Shown: positions 20,774-29,357 of the stretch, piece by piece
Layout: every line of letters begins with the position of its first letter
How positions within the stretch are numbered: position 1 is the first letter of the stretch
Origin: Rhodococcus sp. ARC_M6
GTDB lineage: Bacteria; Actinomycetota; Actinomycetes; Mycobacteriales; Mycobacteriaceae
Assembly: GCF_022810305.1 (NCBI RefSeq)
Contig: NZ_JALGQH010000020.1
Coordinates: forward strand, 1-64,000
Direction: 5' to 3'
DNA: 64,000 bases
Translations under genes and position numbers: made by a program
Notes under the pieces: generated by a model
What the model was told of the DNA's origin: nothing
The model's input: the letters and a program-made list of their open reading frames with translations, nothing else
The model's database searches: none

Positions 20774-21997
20774 GTGAATGATCCGAATGTGACGATCCGG
20801 GCGTTGCGTACGGCTCTGGTAGCCAAGGAGCGCGAGCTTAACTCCCTGCTTGATAGTCTCGCCGAAGTAACCAGGGAACGTGATAGTGCAATCCGCGACG
20901 CTACGGCTGCAAGCATTGCGGTGGCAACTCGCATGTTGGTGACACCAGATGGAGTTGTCGAAACAGATGACCGTTTGGTGCTGCAGGAAGTGGGCATCTA
21001 TACCTACCAACACCCTTTGCAGAACGCAGAACAGTATAGGGAACGGCTAGGAGAGATTCGGGACCAGGTAAAGGCATCAATCACGTCGGGTTCGGCAATC
21101 ATTGCCGCGGACATGTTCAGCTTCAACAACTCTTTGGCCAAGGGCCGAAAGATGACAGCAGATCTATCGAAGTTGATGCTCCGCGCATACAACGCTGAGG
21201 CCGAGAACTGTGTGCGGACGATGAAAGCTGGCAATCTCACGACTGCAGTGAGTCGACTGCAGAAGGCATCCGCGGCCATCGCCAAACTCGGCACCATGAT
21301 GGAAATGCACGTTGCCGAGGATTATCACGGCCTGCGTGTCGCAGAGTTAGAGCTGACAGCAGACTATTTGATGAAGGTGCAAGAAGAGAAGCTTGCTCAA
21401 CGTGAGGAACGTGAACGACTGCGTGAGGAACGCAAAGTCGAGCAGGAGTTGGCCGCGCAGAGAGAGAAACTCGCCAAAGAACGGTCCCACTACCAAAACG
21501 TTCTCGACTCTCTGGGTGACCGGAATGACCATGAGGCAGGTCGGATTCGAGAGAAGTTGGCTCAGGTTGAGTCTGCAATTGAGCAAAACGACTATCGACG
21601 AGCAAACATTCGTGCAGGTTATGTCTATGTCATCAGCAACCAGGGCGCGTTCGGCCCGAATGTTGTCAAGATCGGGATGACTCGAAGACTTGAACCGATG
21701 GACCGGGTCAAAGAGCTTGGCAGCGCGTCAGTGCCATTCCCGTTTGATGTACATGCCTTGTATTTTTCCGACGATGCGGTCAGTCTTGAAGCAGCGCTAC
21801 ATGCTTCATTTACAACGAGGCGACTCAATCATGCCAACTTACGGCGCGAGTTCTTCTTTGCACGGCCGTCCCAAGTGCGGACGGTACTCGCCCAACAAGT
21901 TGGGAATCTCATGGAATATGCCGAGGAACCCGACGCGACTCAGTACTTTCAGAGTCGCGGAAAGTGGCCGCAGGAGATTGCGTCGCATTGGAGCTAG
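20774..21997 (+). CDS. DUF4041/MUG113 GIY-YIG-like protein, cassette gene B
   Basis: 407 aa, GTG start. Residues ~5-45 form a short coiled coil; ~50-215 match my memory of DUF4041 ('ISLGSAIIAADMF'-like region, 'AYNAEAENCVRTMKAGN'); ~195-275 is a strong charged coiled coil. From residue ~282 there is a MUG113/T5orf172-type GIY-YIG-related domain: 'GYVYVISN', 'VVKIGMTRR', 'DRVKELG', 'LEAALHASF' and 'RREFFF'. Members occur in phages, mobile islands and defence neighbourhoods, and nuclease activity is expected but rarely shown. Pairing with gene A and the tRNA-proximal location suggest a nucleic-acid-targeting defence or conflict module; that is inference. One 60-nt sample (21061-21120) is 33/60 G+C, against 40/60 in a pyrG sample (9241-9300). 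Confidence 0.85.
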   Translation: MNDPNVTIRALRTALVAKERELNSLLDSLAEVTRERDSAIRDATAASIAVATRMLVTPDGVVETDDRLVLQEVGIYTYQHPLQNAEQYRERLGEIRDQVKASITSGSAIIAADMFSFNNSLAKGRKMTADLSKLMLRAYNAEAENCVRTMKAGNLTTAVSRLQKASAAIAKLGTMMEMHVAEDYHGLRVAELELTADYLMKVQEEKLAQREERERLREERKVEQELAAQREKLAKERSHYQNVLDSLGDRNDHEAGRIREKLAQVESAIEQNDYRRANIRAGYVYVISNQGAFGPNVVKIGMTRRLEPMDRVKELGSASVPFPFDVHALYFSDDAVSLEAALHASFTTRRLNHANLRREFFFARPSQVRTVLAQQVGNLMEYAEEPDATQYFQSRGKWPQEIASHWS

Positions 21998-22061
21998 CGA
22001 TGTCCCGCAGTGCCACATTGCCTGGGCAACCGCGATACCTGCCTCGTCGGCCGCCGGCGTC

Positions 22062-22163
22062 ATGCGTAAGTCCGTGCACTATCTCTCGCCGACTCAGTTC
22101 GCCGAGAGAATCGGCGAGCAGTTCGACGCGTTGTCGAAGTTCAAGGTGCGGCACCCGATGTGA
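22062..22163 (+). pseudogene. possible remnant of an HTH/excisionase-like gene
   Basis: The frame encodes 'MRKSVHYLSPTQFAERIGEQ' and 'DALSKFKVRHPM' before a stop. The pattern YLSPTQFAERIG...ALSKFK is close to the N-terminal helix-turn-helix of small AlpA/excisionase-like proteins of actinobacterial mobile elements. In another frame the same DNA then reads 'PDVIVGLGR', which is what such proteins often have next, so a one-base shift is suspected. Too short to be certain. Confidence 0.3.
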
Positions 22164-22199
22164 TCGTGGGGCTCGGACGGATCAGCCCGGTAGCCGGAC

Positions 22200-22355
22200 C
22201 TATACCAGGCGAAGATGAGTTTTCATGCTGGCGGCCTGCTTGACCAACAGTTCTCGGTACTCGGAGAATCGCCGGACTGCATCGTCATCACCGGCAAGCC
22301 GGGCTCGCGCCAGCAGGTACTGACAGTTATCCAATTGATCTTTGAGGGTCGTCAT
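22200..22355 (-). CDS. small hypothetical protein
   Basis: 51 aa on the minus strand from ATG at 22355 ('MTTLKDQLDNCQYLL ... KTHLRLV'); an upstream in-frame start at 22403 would give 67 aa. The sequence is amphipathic and helical throughout with balanced charge, which is more protein-like than the usual antisense frames in this DNA. No ribosome site of note. Function unknown; it may be a stand-alone accessory gene or part of the decayed mobile stretch. Confidence 0.4.
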   Translation of the reverse strand: MTTLKDQLDNCQYLLARARLAGDDDAVRRFSEYRELLVKQAASMKTHLRLV

Positions 22356-22643
22356 CGCAACCACATCCGATCGGTCTGTGTAGGTACTCCTTGACCGTCG
22401 CACTCAGGGGAGTTGCACACATCGGTCGAAGTACCTGCGCGGGTACCTATCTCTTCTCTCTGGATCAATACGTCACCGCGCAGACTCACACTCGCTCAGT
22501 CCAGTTGCACAGGTGCAAAAAGGGAACGATCGGTATCACCGGGCTCGGCACCGCACTGCGTTGACGGCCATGCGCGAAGGGAACATTATCGAGAAGTAGC
22601 GCAATGGTGCGTCGCCAGCGATTCTGCAGAATCGAAGTAGCTC

Positions 22644-25600
22644 ATGGTCGAAGACGATCAACTCCACACGCGTCGCGATCTGCTTCCATTCATCGTGGAT
22701 GAGCTGGGAGCGGCGGGATTCGACGACGCGCGGGAGATCGGGCGCGGTGGTTTCGGTGTTGTCTACCGCTGCACCCAGCTCGGGCTTGACCGCACAGTGG
22801 CGGTGAAGGTACTGACCGCTGACTTGGACGAGGAAAACCGGGCACGTTTTTTCCGGGAACAGCGGGCAATGGGGCGCTTGACCGGCCACCCGAACATCGT
22901 GGGCGTTTTGGAAGTCGGTGTCACCGACACCGGGCGCCCCTACCTGGTGATGCCGTACCAGTCGCACGGCTCAGTCGATGCCCGGATCCGCCGGCAGGGG
23001 CCGTTCTCCGTGGAGGAAGTACTCCGGCTCGGGGTGAAGATGGCAGGCGCGCTCGAGACGGCGCACTTGCTCGGCATTCTGCATCGCGACGTCAAACCGG
23101 CAAACATTCTGCTTACCGACTACGGTGAACCGGCTCTGACAGATTTCGGGATCGCGCACATCGCAGACGGTTTCAAGACTGCGACCGGAACGGTCACGGG
23201 TTCGCCTGCCTTCACTGCGCCGGAGGTACTCGGCGGTGAGCCGCCGAGTACGGCCTCAGATGTCTACGGGCTCGGAGCCACCTTGTTCAGCGTGCTCACC
23301 GGTCACGCGGCATTCGAGCGCCGCAGCGGCGAGCAGGTTGTGGCCCAATTTTTGCGGATCACCGCACAACAGGTGCCCGACTTGCGGGAGAACGGCTTTC
23401 CCGACGACGTATGTGGGGTCGTGGAGAAGGCAATGTCCCGAGACCCAGCCGACCGACAATCTGCGTCGGCGCTGGGCGAGGACCTGCGGCAACTTCAGTT
23501 CCGCCACGGGTTCCCCGTCGATGAGATGGCGCTGCGCGCCGAACACGAAGTTGAACGGCAGGATCCACAACCACCGTCGCGAAGATGGAGTCCGCCTACC
23601 TCACCGTCCGGTCAGGGAGTCGAGAGAAACTTGCCGCTGGAGCTGACCAGCTTCGTTGGCCGGCGTGCTGAGCTGGCCGAGGCGAAGAACTTGTTGTCGG
23701 TGTCTCGTCTGGTCACCTTGACCGGAATCGGTGGTGTTGGCAAGACACGTCTCGCGTTGCAGGTTGCGGCGAAGGCGCAGAGGGACTTTGCCGACGGCGT
23801 ATGGCTGGTCGAGTTGGGCGAGCTGCACGAAGAGCCGCTTGTGGTGGTCGCGGTGGCGGCCGCACTCGGAGTGCGCGACCAGTCGGCACGGCCGTTGCAG
23901 GACATTGTGGTGGAGTTTCTGGCCACTCGAACGTTATTGCTGGTCCTCGACAACTGTGAGCAGGTCGTTGATGCGGTAGCCGGTCTAGTCGAAGCGCTGC
24001 TGCGAGCGTGCCCACAGTTGAAAATCCTGACGACCACGCGCGAGCCTCTCGGGATTGGCGGGGAATCCGTACTGCGGGTGTCTCCGTTGGCGGTCCCCGA
24101 TCCTGACCAAGAGCCATCGCTCCGTGTGTTGCCCCGATACGACGCGGTGACGTTGTTCGTCGAACGGGCCGCTGCCGCGGTGCCGGGATTCGAACTCACC
24201 GAAGAGAACAGGGCTGTGGTCACCCGGATTTGCCAGCGGCTGGACGGGCTGCCACTGGCGATCGAGTTGGCGGCGGCGAGGTTGCGGGCTATGTCGCCCG
24301 AACAGATCTTGGAGCGGCTCGACGATCGCTATGCGCTTCTGACCCGAGGTAGCCGGGCTGCGCCCACCCGGCAGCAGACCCTGCGATGGAGTATCGACTG
24401 GAGCTACGACCTGTGTACTGCCGAAGAACAGCAGCTGTGGGGCAGGCTGGCTGTGTTCGCGGGAAGTTTCGAACTCGATGCGGCGGAGGAGGTCTGCGGC
24501 GTCGACGCGGCGCAGGAGGGCCTGCTGGACTCGCTGAGCTCACTGGTGGACAAATCGATCCTGATCCGAGAGGAGTTCGACACCGCGGTCCACTTCCGAT
24601 TGCTCGAGACACTTCGCGATTACGGACGGGAGAAAATCCAGCAGGCCGGTGAGTATGAGGTGTTCCGCGGTCGACACCTGGACTGGTACCGGCAGTTGGC
24701 GCTTGACGCGGAAGCCGGATGGATCAGCCCGAGGCAACTCGAGTGGATTGATCGTCTCGATCGGGAGCTGCCGAATATGCGGGAAGCGCTGGAATACGGC
24801 CTCTCCGCCGATGAATCGGGCGTCCAGGCCGGCCTGCAGATGGCTACCGCGCTGTATCCCTTCTCGCTGACCCGCGGTCTGTACAGCGAGAGCCGACATT
24901 GGCTCGACAGTTTCCTCGCCCGCGATGCCGGAAAGCCGACATCGGGACGCATTCGAGCGATCCACGCGGACAGTCTGTTGGCAGCAGTGCAGGGCGACCT
25001 ACTGGCAGCGACTGCCCTGATGGAGGAGGGACGCGCGCTTGCTGCTCAGCTCACCGACCCCCTTGCCCAAGCACTGGTCGACCATGCCGACGGCATGCTG
25101 GCGCTGTATCGGGACGATCTACCGCGCGCAGTCTCCCGCTTGGAAAACGCTCTGGAGGTGTTCGACGCACGTGGTGATCTCACACGTGAAGTGAGCGTAT
25201 TGCAGATACTCGGGTTGGTCTACGAACTGCTCGGCGAATCGCAGCGGTCGATTGGCTGTTACGAAAAGGCGCTCGCAATCACCGAATCTCACGGGGAATC
25301 GGTGTATCACTCCTACACGCTGTGGGCCATGAGCGTTGCGATGTGGCGACAGGGTGACCAGGGGAGAGCCGTTGGGCTGCTCGAGCAGGCGCTACAGCTC
25401 ACCGAGCAGGTCAATGATCCGCTCACCTGCGCGGCGTGCCTGGAGGTGTTGGCGTGGATTGCTGCGGCAGAGGGGAATTCGCGGCGTGCCGCCGTACTGA
25501 TAGGCGCCGCGGAAGAGTTGGGGCACTCCGTAGGCAGCGTCACGATCGTATTCCCCACTCTGCAGCCGTACCAGGAGGAATGCGAAGCGTTGACGCGGCA

Positions 25601-25937
25601 AACCCTCGGCGAGAGGGCATTCGGGGCGGCCCGCAGACAGGGACGGCTCATGGGTATGGATGGGGCAGTCGCGTATGCGCTCGGCCGGCAATCCCCGGAC
25701 CCGACTCGCACGGCTGGTCAGTCAGGGGACTTGACCAAGCGTGAGCGTGAGGTTGCGGACCTCGTCGCTCAGGGTCTCACCAACAAACAGATCGCGGCCA
25801 AATTGGTGATCTCGCTACGCACCGCGCAGGGCCATGTGGAGCACGTCCTCACAAAACTTGGTTTCACTTCGCGCGCGCAGATCGCTGCCTGGGTGGTCGA
25901 GCAGTCCCAGAACGAGCCCCGTGGACCGGGCGAGTAG
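22644..25937 (+). CDS. Ser/Thr kinase / NB-ARC ATPase / TPR / LuxR regulator (PknK-like)
   Basis: 1097 aa, four modules. (1) Ser/Thr kinase, ~28-290: glycine loop GRGGFGVV, K55, HRDVKPAN with D149, DFG with D167, APE. (2) STAND/NB-ARC ATPase from ~330: P-loop GIGGVGKT at 361-368, 'LLLVLDNCE', 'GLPLAIELAA'. (3) TPR-like helical repeats, ~690-990. (4) LuxR-type HTH from ~1030 ('LTKREREVADLVAQGLTNKQIAAKL'). The kinase half strongly resembles mycobacterial PknK, but PknK has a MalT-like ATPase, so this is a related design, not a strict orthologue. It is probably cytoplasmic, with phosphorylation and ligand or partner sensing controlling DNA binding. ATG 22644 has only a weak ribosome site. Confidence 0.9.
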   Translation: MVEDDQLHTRRDLLPFIVDELGAAGFDDAREIGRGGFGVVYRCTQLGLDRTVAVKVLTADLDEENRARFFREQRAMGRLTGHPNIVGVLEVGVTDTGRPYLVMPYQSHGSVDARIRRQGPFSVEEVLRLGVKMAGALETAHLLGILHRDVKPANILLTDYGEPALTDFGIAHIADGFKTATGTVTGSPAFTAPEVLGGEPPSTASDVYGLGATLFSVLTGHAAFERRSGEQVVAQFLRITAQQVPDLRENGFPDDVCGVVEKAMSRDPADRQSASALGEDLRQLQFRHGFPVDEMALRAEHEVERQDPQPPSRRWSPPTSPSGQGVERNLPLELTSFVGRRAELAEAKNLLSVSRLVTLTGIGGVGKTRLALQVAAKAQRDFADGVWLVELGELHEEPLVVVAVAAALGVRDQSARPLQDIVVEFLATRTLLLVLDNCEQVVDAVAGLVEALLRACPQLKILTTTREPLGIGGESVLRVSPLAVPDPDQEPSLRVLPRYDAVTLFVERAAAAVPGFELTEENRAVVTRICQRLDGLPLAIELAAARLRAMSPEQILERLDDRYALLTRGSRAAPTRQQTLRWSIDWSYDLCTAEEQQLWGRLAVFAGSFELDAAEEVCGVDAAQEGLLDSLSSLVDKSILIREEFDTAVHFRLLETLRDYGREKIQQAGEYEVFRGRHLDWYRQLALDAEAGWISPRQLEWIDRLDRELPNMREALEYGLSADESGVQAGLQMATALYPFSLTRGLYSESRHWLDSFLARDAGKPTSGRIRAIHADSLLAAVQGDLLAATALMEEGRALAAQLTDPLAQALVDHADGMLALYRDDLPRAVSRLENALEVFDARGDLTREVSVLQILGLVYELLGESQRSIGCYEKALAITESHGESVYHSYTLWAMSVAMWRQGDQGRAVGLLEQALQLTEQVNDPLTCAACLEVLAWIAAAEGNSRRAAVLIGAAEELGHSVGSVTIVFPTLQPYQEECEALTRQTLGERAFGAARRQGRLMGMDGAVAYALGRQSPDPTRTAGQSGDLTKREREVADLVAQGLTNKQIAAKLVISLRTAQGHVEHVLTKLGFTSRAQIAAWVVEQSQNEPRGPGE

Positions 25938-26032
25938 TCGCGGAAAAGCTGCACGGTCAATATTGATAAACTCACCTCCGGCATTCGCGGGTATCCGTGG
26001 ATGATGTCGAAGCCCTAAGAGGAGTTAGTACC

Positions 26033-26833
26033 GTGGTTGACCTTGCCTACGTCATCGCTGGATCCGAATCCACCGGTGGTGCCGGCCTACAGGTAGACCT
26101 CAAGACTTTCCAGGCCCGCGGCGTCTACGGCATCGCGACGACGACGTGCATCGTGTCCTTCGATCCCAAGAACAATTGGGGCCATCGGTTTGTCCCCATC
26201 GCACCCGAGGTCATTGCAGACCAGATCGAAGCGGCAACCGCGGCGCACGATCTCGAGGTCGTGAAGATCGGCATGCTGGGCACTCCGGCCACCATCGAGG
26301 TTGTCGCCGAGGGACTTCGTCGACAGTCCTGGCGCCACGTCGTTCTTGATCCGGTTCTGATCTGCAAGGGTCAGGAGCCCGGCGCAGCGCTCGATACCGA
26401 TACAGCACTTCGCGATTCGATCCTCCCGCTCGCGACGGTCGTCACGCCCAACCTCTTCGAGGCACGCACGCTCGCCGGTATGGACAGCATCTCCAGCGTC
26501 GAGGAACTGATCGAAGCTGCTCGTCGCATTCACGATCTGGGACCGAAGTACGTTCTCGCCAAGGGCGGCGTCGAATTGGCCGGAGACGACGCCGTCGACG
26601 TGCTGTTCGACGGTACGGATGTGACCATTCTTTCTGCTCCCAAGGTCGGCCAGGAGCGCGTCTCGGGTGCCGGTTGCACCCTTGCTGCCGCTGTCACGGC
26701 GGAGTTGGCAAAGGGCGTCGACGTGGATGAGGCTGTTGCGCTCGCGAAGAAGTTCGTCACCGCCGGTATCGAAGCTCGCGTGTCTGCTCACACCCCGTTC
26801 GACACTGTCTGGCAGGGCGCTTTCACCGGCTAG
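26033..26833 (+). CDS. ThiD/PdxK-family (pyrimidine or pyridoxal) kinase
   Basis: 266 aa from GTG 26033, preceded by AGAGGAG 10 nt upstream. The family signatures are 'AGSESTGGAGLQVDLKTF', 'VLDPVLICKGQ', 'TPNLFEARTLAG' and the ribokinase-type anion hole 'VSGAGCTLAAAVTAELAKG'. It could phosphorylate hydroxymethylpyrimidine or, like the Bacillus ThiD-like PdxK, pyridoxal/pyridoxine. The stand-alone location, away from thiamine genes, and the GAGC (not GTGD) anion hole favour the PdxK-like type; this is inference. An in-frame GTG at 25997 is less well supported. Confidence 0.88.
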   Translation: MVDLAYVIAGSESTGGAGLQVDLKTFQARGVYGIATTTCIVSFDPKNNWGHRFVPIAPEVIADQIEAATAAHDLEVVKIGMLGTPATIEVVAEGLRRQSWRHVVLDPVLICKGQEPGAALDTDTALRDSILPLATVVTPNLFEARTLAGMDSISSVEELIEAARRIHDLGPKYVLAKGGVELAGDDAVDVLFDGTDVTILSAPKVGQERVSGAGCTLAAAVTAELAKGVDVDEAVALAKKFVTAGIEARVSAHTPFDTVWQGAFTG

Positions 26834-26869
26834 GCGACCAACGCGGTGCGGCCTGGCAGGATCAAGTGG

Positions 26870-29356
26870 GTGAGCACCGCGAATTTGAGTCGAAGCGAAG
26901 TTGCCGGACGATCATCTGCTGTATCGGTGACCGGGTATCGAGTGGAGTTGGATCTTCGGTCCGCGACGGATGCGGCTGTGGCAACCTTCAGGTCGGTGAC
27001 CACACTCGAAATGCAATCGACAACAGACTCGACGTGGCTTGATTTCATCGGTGCTGCAGTTGAATCCGTGGAGTTGAACGGTCGTCGGATTCCGTTCGAG
27101 TACGACGGCGCCCGGATCAGGCTCAGCGGTATATCGGGCTCGAGTGTCATTCGGGTTAGTGCCCTTGCCGAGTACAGCCGTTCCGGCGAGGGTTTACACC
27201 GATTTGTCGACGACGCCGACGGGCAGACGTACCTGTACACGCAGTACGAACCGGCGGATGCACGTCGTGTGTTTGCCTGCTTCGAGCAGCCGGACATGAA
27301 GGCGCCGTTCACTTTTGTGGTGACGGCGCCGAACTCCTGGGAAGTGTTGTCGAACCAGGCTCCGGTGCAAACAGATTTGTCTGACACCGGCAGCAAGACT
27401 GTGAAATTTGCTCCGACACTGCCGATTTCGACGTACATCACGGCGATCGCTGCCGGTCCCTACCATCGAGTGACTTCGCAGTGGTCTCGTGGCGATCTCA
27501 CCGTCGATCTGGCTGTGCTGTGCCGGGCTTCGCTGGCCGAGTACCTCGACGCCGACGACGTTTTCGAGGTGACCCGGCAAGGTCTCGATTTTTATGCCGA
27601 GGCTTTCGACTACCCGTACCCGTTCGGCAAGTACGACCAAATTTTTGTTCCCGAATACAACCTCGGGGCAATGGAGAATCCAGGACTCGTCACATTCACC
27701 GAGGCCTACGTATTCCGGGGAAAAGCCACGGATGCGCAGTACCAGAGCCGTGCGAACACGATCCTGCACGAGATGGCGCACATGTGGTTCGGCGACCTCG
27801 TGACGATGGTGTGGTGGGACGACCTGTGGCTCAAGGAGTCGTTCGCAGATTTCATGGGGGCACTGGTCAGCGTCGAGGCCACAAGATTCACTGATGCGTG
27901 GGTGGCCTTCACGATCAAGCGGAAAGCCTGGGCTTACCTGCAGGATCAGCTGCCAACTACTCATCCCATCGTCGCCGACATCGTTGACCTCGAGGCCGCA
28001 AAACTGAATTTCGACGGCATTACCTACGCCAAGGGCGCCAGCGTCCTCAAACAGTTGGTGGCGTTTGTCGGCCGCGACGCATTCTTCGAGGCAGCGCGAC
28101 GGTACTTCCGGACGCACGCATTCGGGAACACTCGACTGGTCGATTTCCTCGACGCGTTGAGCGCGACCTCCGGCCGCGACATGCGAGATTGGGCGCGTGC
28201 GTGGTTGCAGACCGCCGGTGTGTCCATGTTGACCTTGGAAGGCGGCGAGTTGGTGCAGACCGATCCGCGGCCACACCGACTGGCAGTCGGTGTTTACGAC
28301 TACAACGAGACTGGCGACTTGGTCCGCACAGCCCGGGTCGAGGTCGATATCGCGGCCGCGCGGACACCGATCGATCTCCCGGCCGGCCGGTTGATCCTGC
28401 TCAACGACGACGACCTGACGTACGCCAAGGTTCGACTCGATGCCGCGTCGCTCGAGACCGTCGACAATTCGCTCGATCGGATTGTCGATCCTCTGGCACG
28501 CGGGGTTGTGTGGTCATCGTTGTGGAACTCGGTACGGGACGGTGAACTGTCGGTGTTCCGCTACTTGGCGATGGTGGAACGGTTCGGCCCCGCAGAGTCC
28601 GACCTCGCGATGCTCAGCGCCGTACTGACCGACGCGCAGTACGCGATTGTTCACTACGTTCCGGAGCACCTTCGCCCGCCGGCTGCGGCGGGTTGGTTGG
28701 CGACCACCTGGAAGGCAATGTTCGAGAGCGAGCCGGAATCCGGCCGTCAGCTGGCCTGGGCCCGTGCGTGCGCGGCCGCGGCCGCGATCGACGACACGTA
28801 CGCCGAAGCGCTTCGATCGATACTGCTCGGCGAGAGCCCGGGTCCGGTCGGGTTGGCCCTCGATCCTGATCTCCGCTGGGCGTTGTGGATTGCATTGGCT
28901 GCCAACGGTTTTGCCGATCCCGATGATCTCGATCAGGAATTGGAACGTGATGGCACCTCGGCCGGAAAAATTGCGCATGCTCGCGCTCTCGCATCTCTAC
29001 CGACGGCGGACACGAAGGCAAAAGTGTGGACGGCCGCAACAACTGACCGAACACTCTCGAACGATTACCTCGACGCAATGATCGGCGGCTTCCGGGCCGG
29101 CGCCGACGGGACGCTGACCGAGGGCTATGCAACCGACTATTTTGCGTCGTTGCTGGCGTGGTGGTCCGAGCGCAGTATCGAGATAGCCCGGCGACTGGTC
29201 AACGGTTTGTTCCCGGCTGCCGGAGATCTGGGCGCGGTCGATCAGTGGCTCGCGACAAACGACGATGCGCCGGCGTCGTTGCGCCGGTTGGTGCTCGAGA
29301 AGCGAGACAACCTGGCCCGTGATCTCCGGGTCCAGGACGCCAACGCAACGCTGTGA
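26870..29356 (+). CDS. pepN: aminopeptidase N (M1 family)
   Basis: About 828 aa from GTG 26870 (GGCAGG nine nt upstream); a GTG at 26846 is also in frame. M1 hallmarks are the exopeptidase motif GAMEN at 266-270 and the zinc site HEMAH at 300-304 with the distal glutamate in 'LKESFADF'. A C-terminal ERAP1-like helical domain follows. It is a cytosolic zinc enzyme removing N-terminal residues from peptides. The length fits the actinobacterial PepN group. Its stop is 2 nt from the stop of the convergent DUF2254 gene. Confidence 0.95.
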   Translation: MSTANLSRSEVAGRSSAVSVTGYRVELDLRSATDAAVATFRSVTTLEMQSTTDSTWLDFIGAAVESVELNGRRIPFEYDGARIRLSGISGSSVIRVSALAEYSRSGEGLHRFVDDADGQTYLYTQYEPADARRVFACFEQPDMKAPFTFVVTAPNSWEVLSNQAPVQTDLSDTGSKTVKFAPTLPISTYITAIAAGPYHRVTSQWSRGDLTVDLAVLCRASLAEYLDADDVFEVTRQGLDFYAEAFDYPYPFGKYDQIFVPEYNLGAMENPGLVTFTEAYVFRGKATDAQYQSRANTILHEMAHMWFGDLVTMVWWDDLWLKESFADFMGALVSVEATRFTDAWVAFTIKRKAWAYLQDQLPTTHPIVADIVDLEAAKLNFDGITYAKGASVLKQLVAFVGRDAFFEAARRYFRTHAFGNTRLVDFLDALSATSGRDMRDWARAWLQTAGVSMLTLEGGELVQTDPRPHRLAVGVYDYNETGDLVRTARVEVDIAAARTPIDLPAGRLILLNDDDLTYAKVRLDAASLETVDNSLDRIVDPLARGVVWSSLWNSVRDGELSVFRYLAMVERFGPAESDLAMLSAVLTDAQYAIVHYVPEHLRPPAAAGWLATTWKAMFESEPESGRQLAWARACAAAAAIDDTYAEALRSILLGESPGPVGLALDPDLRWALWIALAANGFADPDDLDQELERDGTSAGKIAHARALASLPTADTKAKVWTAATTDRTLSNDYLDAMIGGFRAGADGTLTEGYATDYFASLLAWWSERSIEIARRLVNGLFPAAGDLGAVDQWLATNDDAPASLRRLVLEKRDNLARDLRVQDANATL

Positions 29357-29357
29357 A

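Larger units (their letters stand above)
21998..22643. other. 646-nt stretch without a confident large gene
   Basis: Behind the DUF4041 gene no ORF is convincing on the + strand except a 33-residue fragment at 22062-22163 that resembles the start of an HTH/excisionase-like protein. On the minus strand a 51-residue ORF (22200-22355) is plausible. The remainder (22404-22643) must hold the promoter of the kinase-LuxR regulator; I see no clear -35/-10 pair. The region looks like decayed mobile DNA. Confidence 0.5.

Noticed and set aside
22413-22640. 75-codon frame before the kinase-LuxR gene
   Set aside because: No ribosome site, atypical composition, and it occupies the space needed for a promoter.
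18265-22643. attR-like repeat of the tRNA-Pro 3' end
   Set aside because: I looked for a second copy of the T-arm/acceptor sequence downstream and saw none, so integration at this tRNA is unproven.
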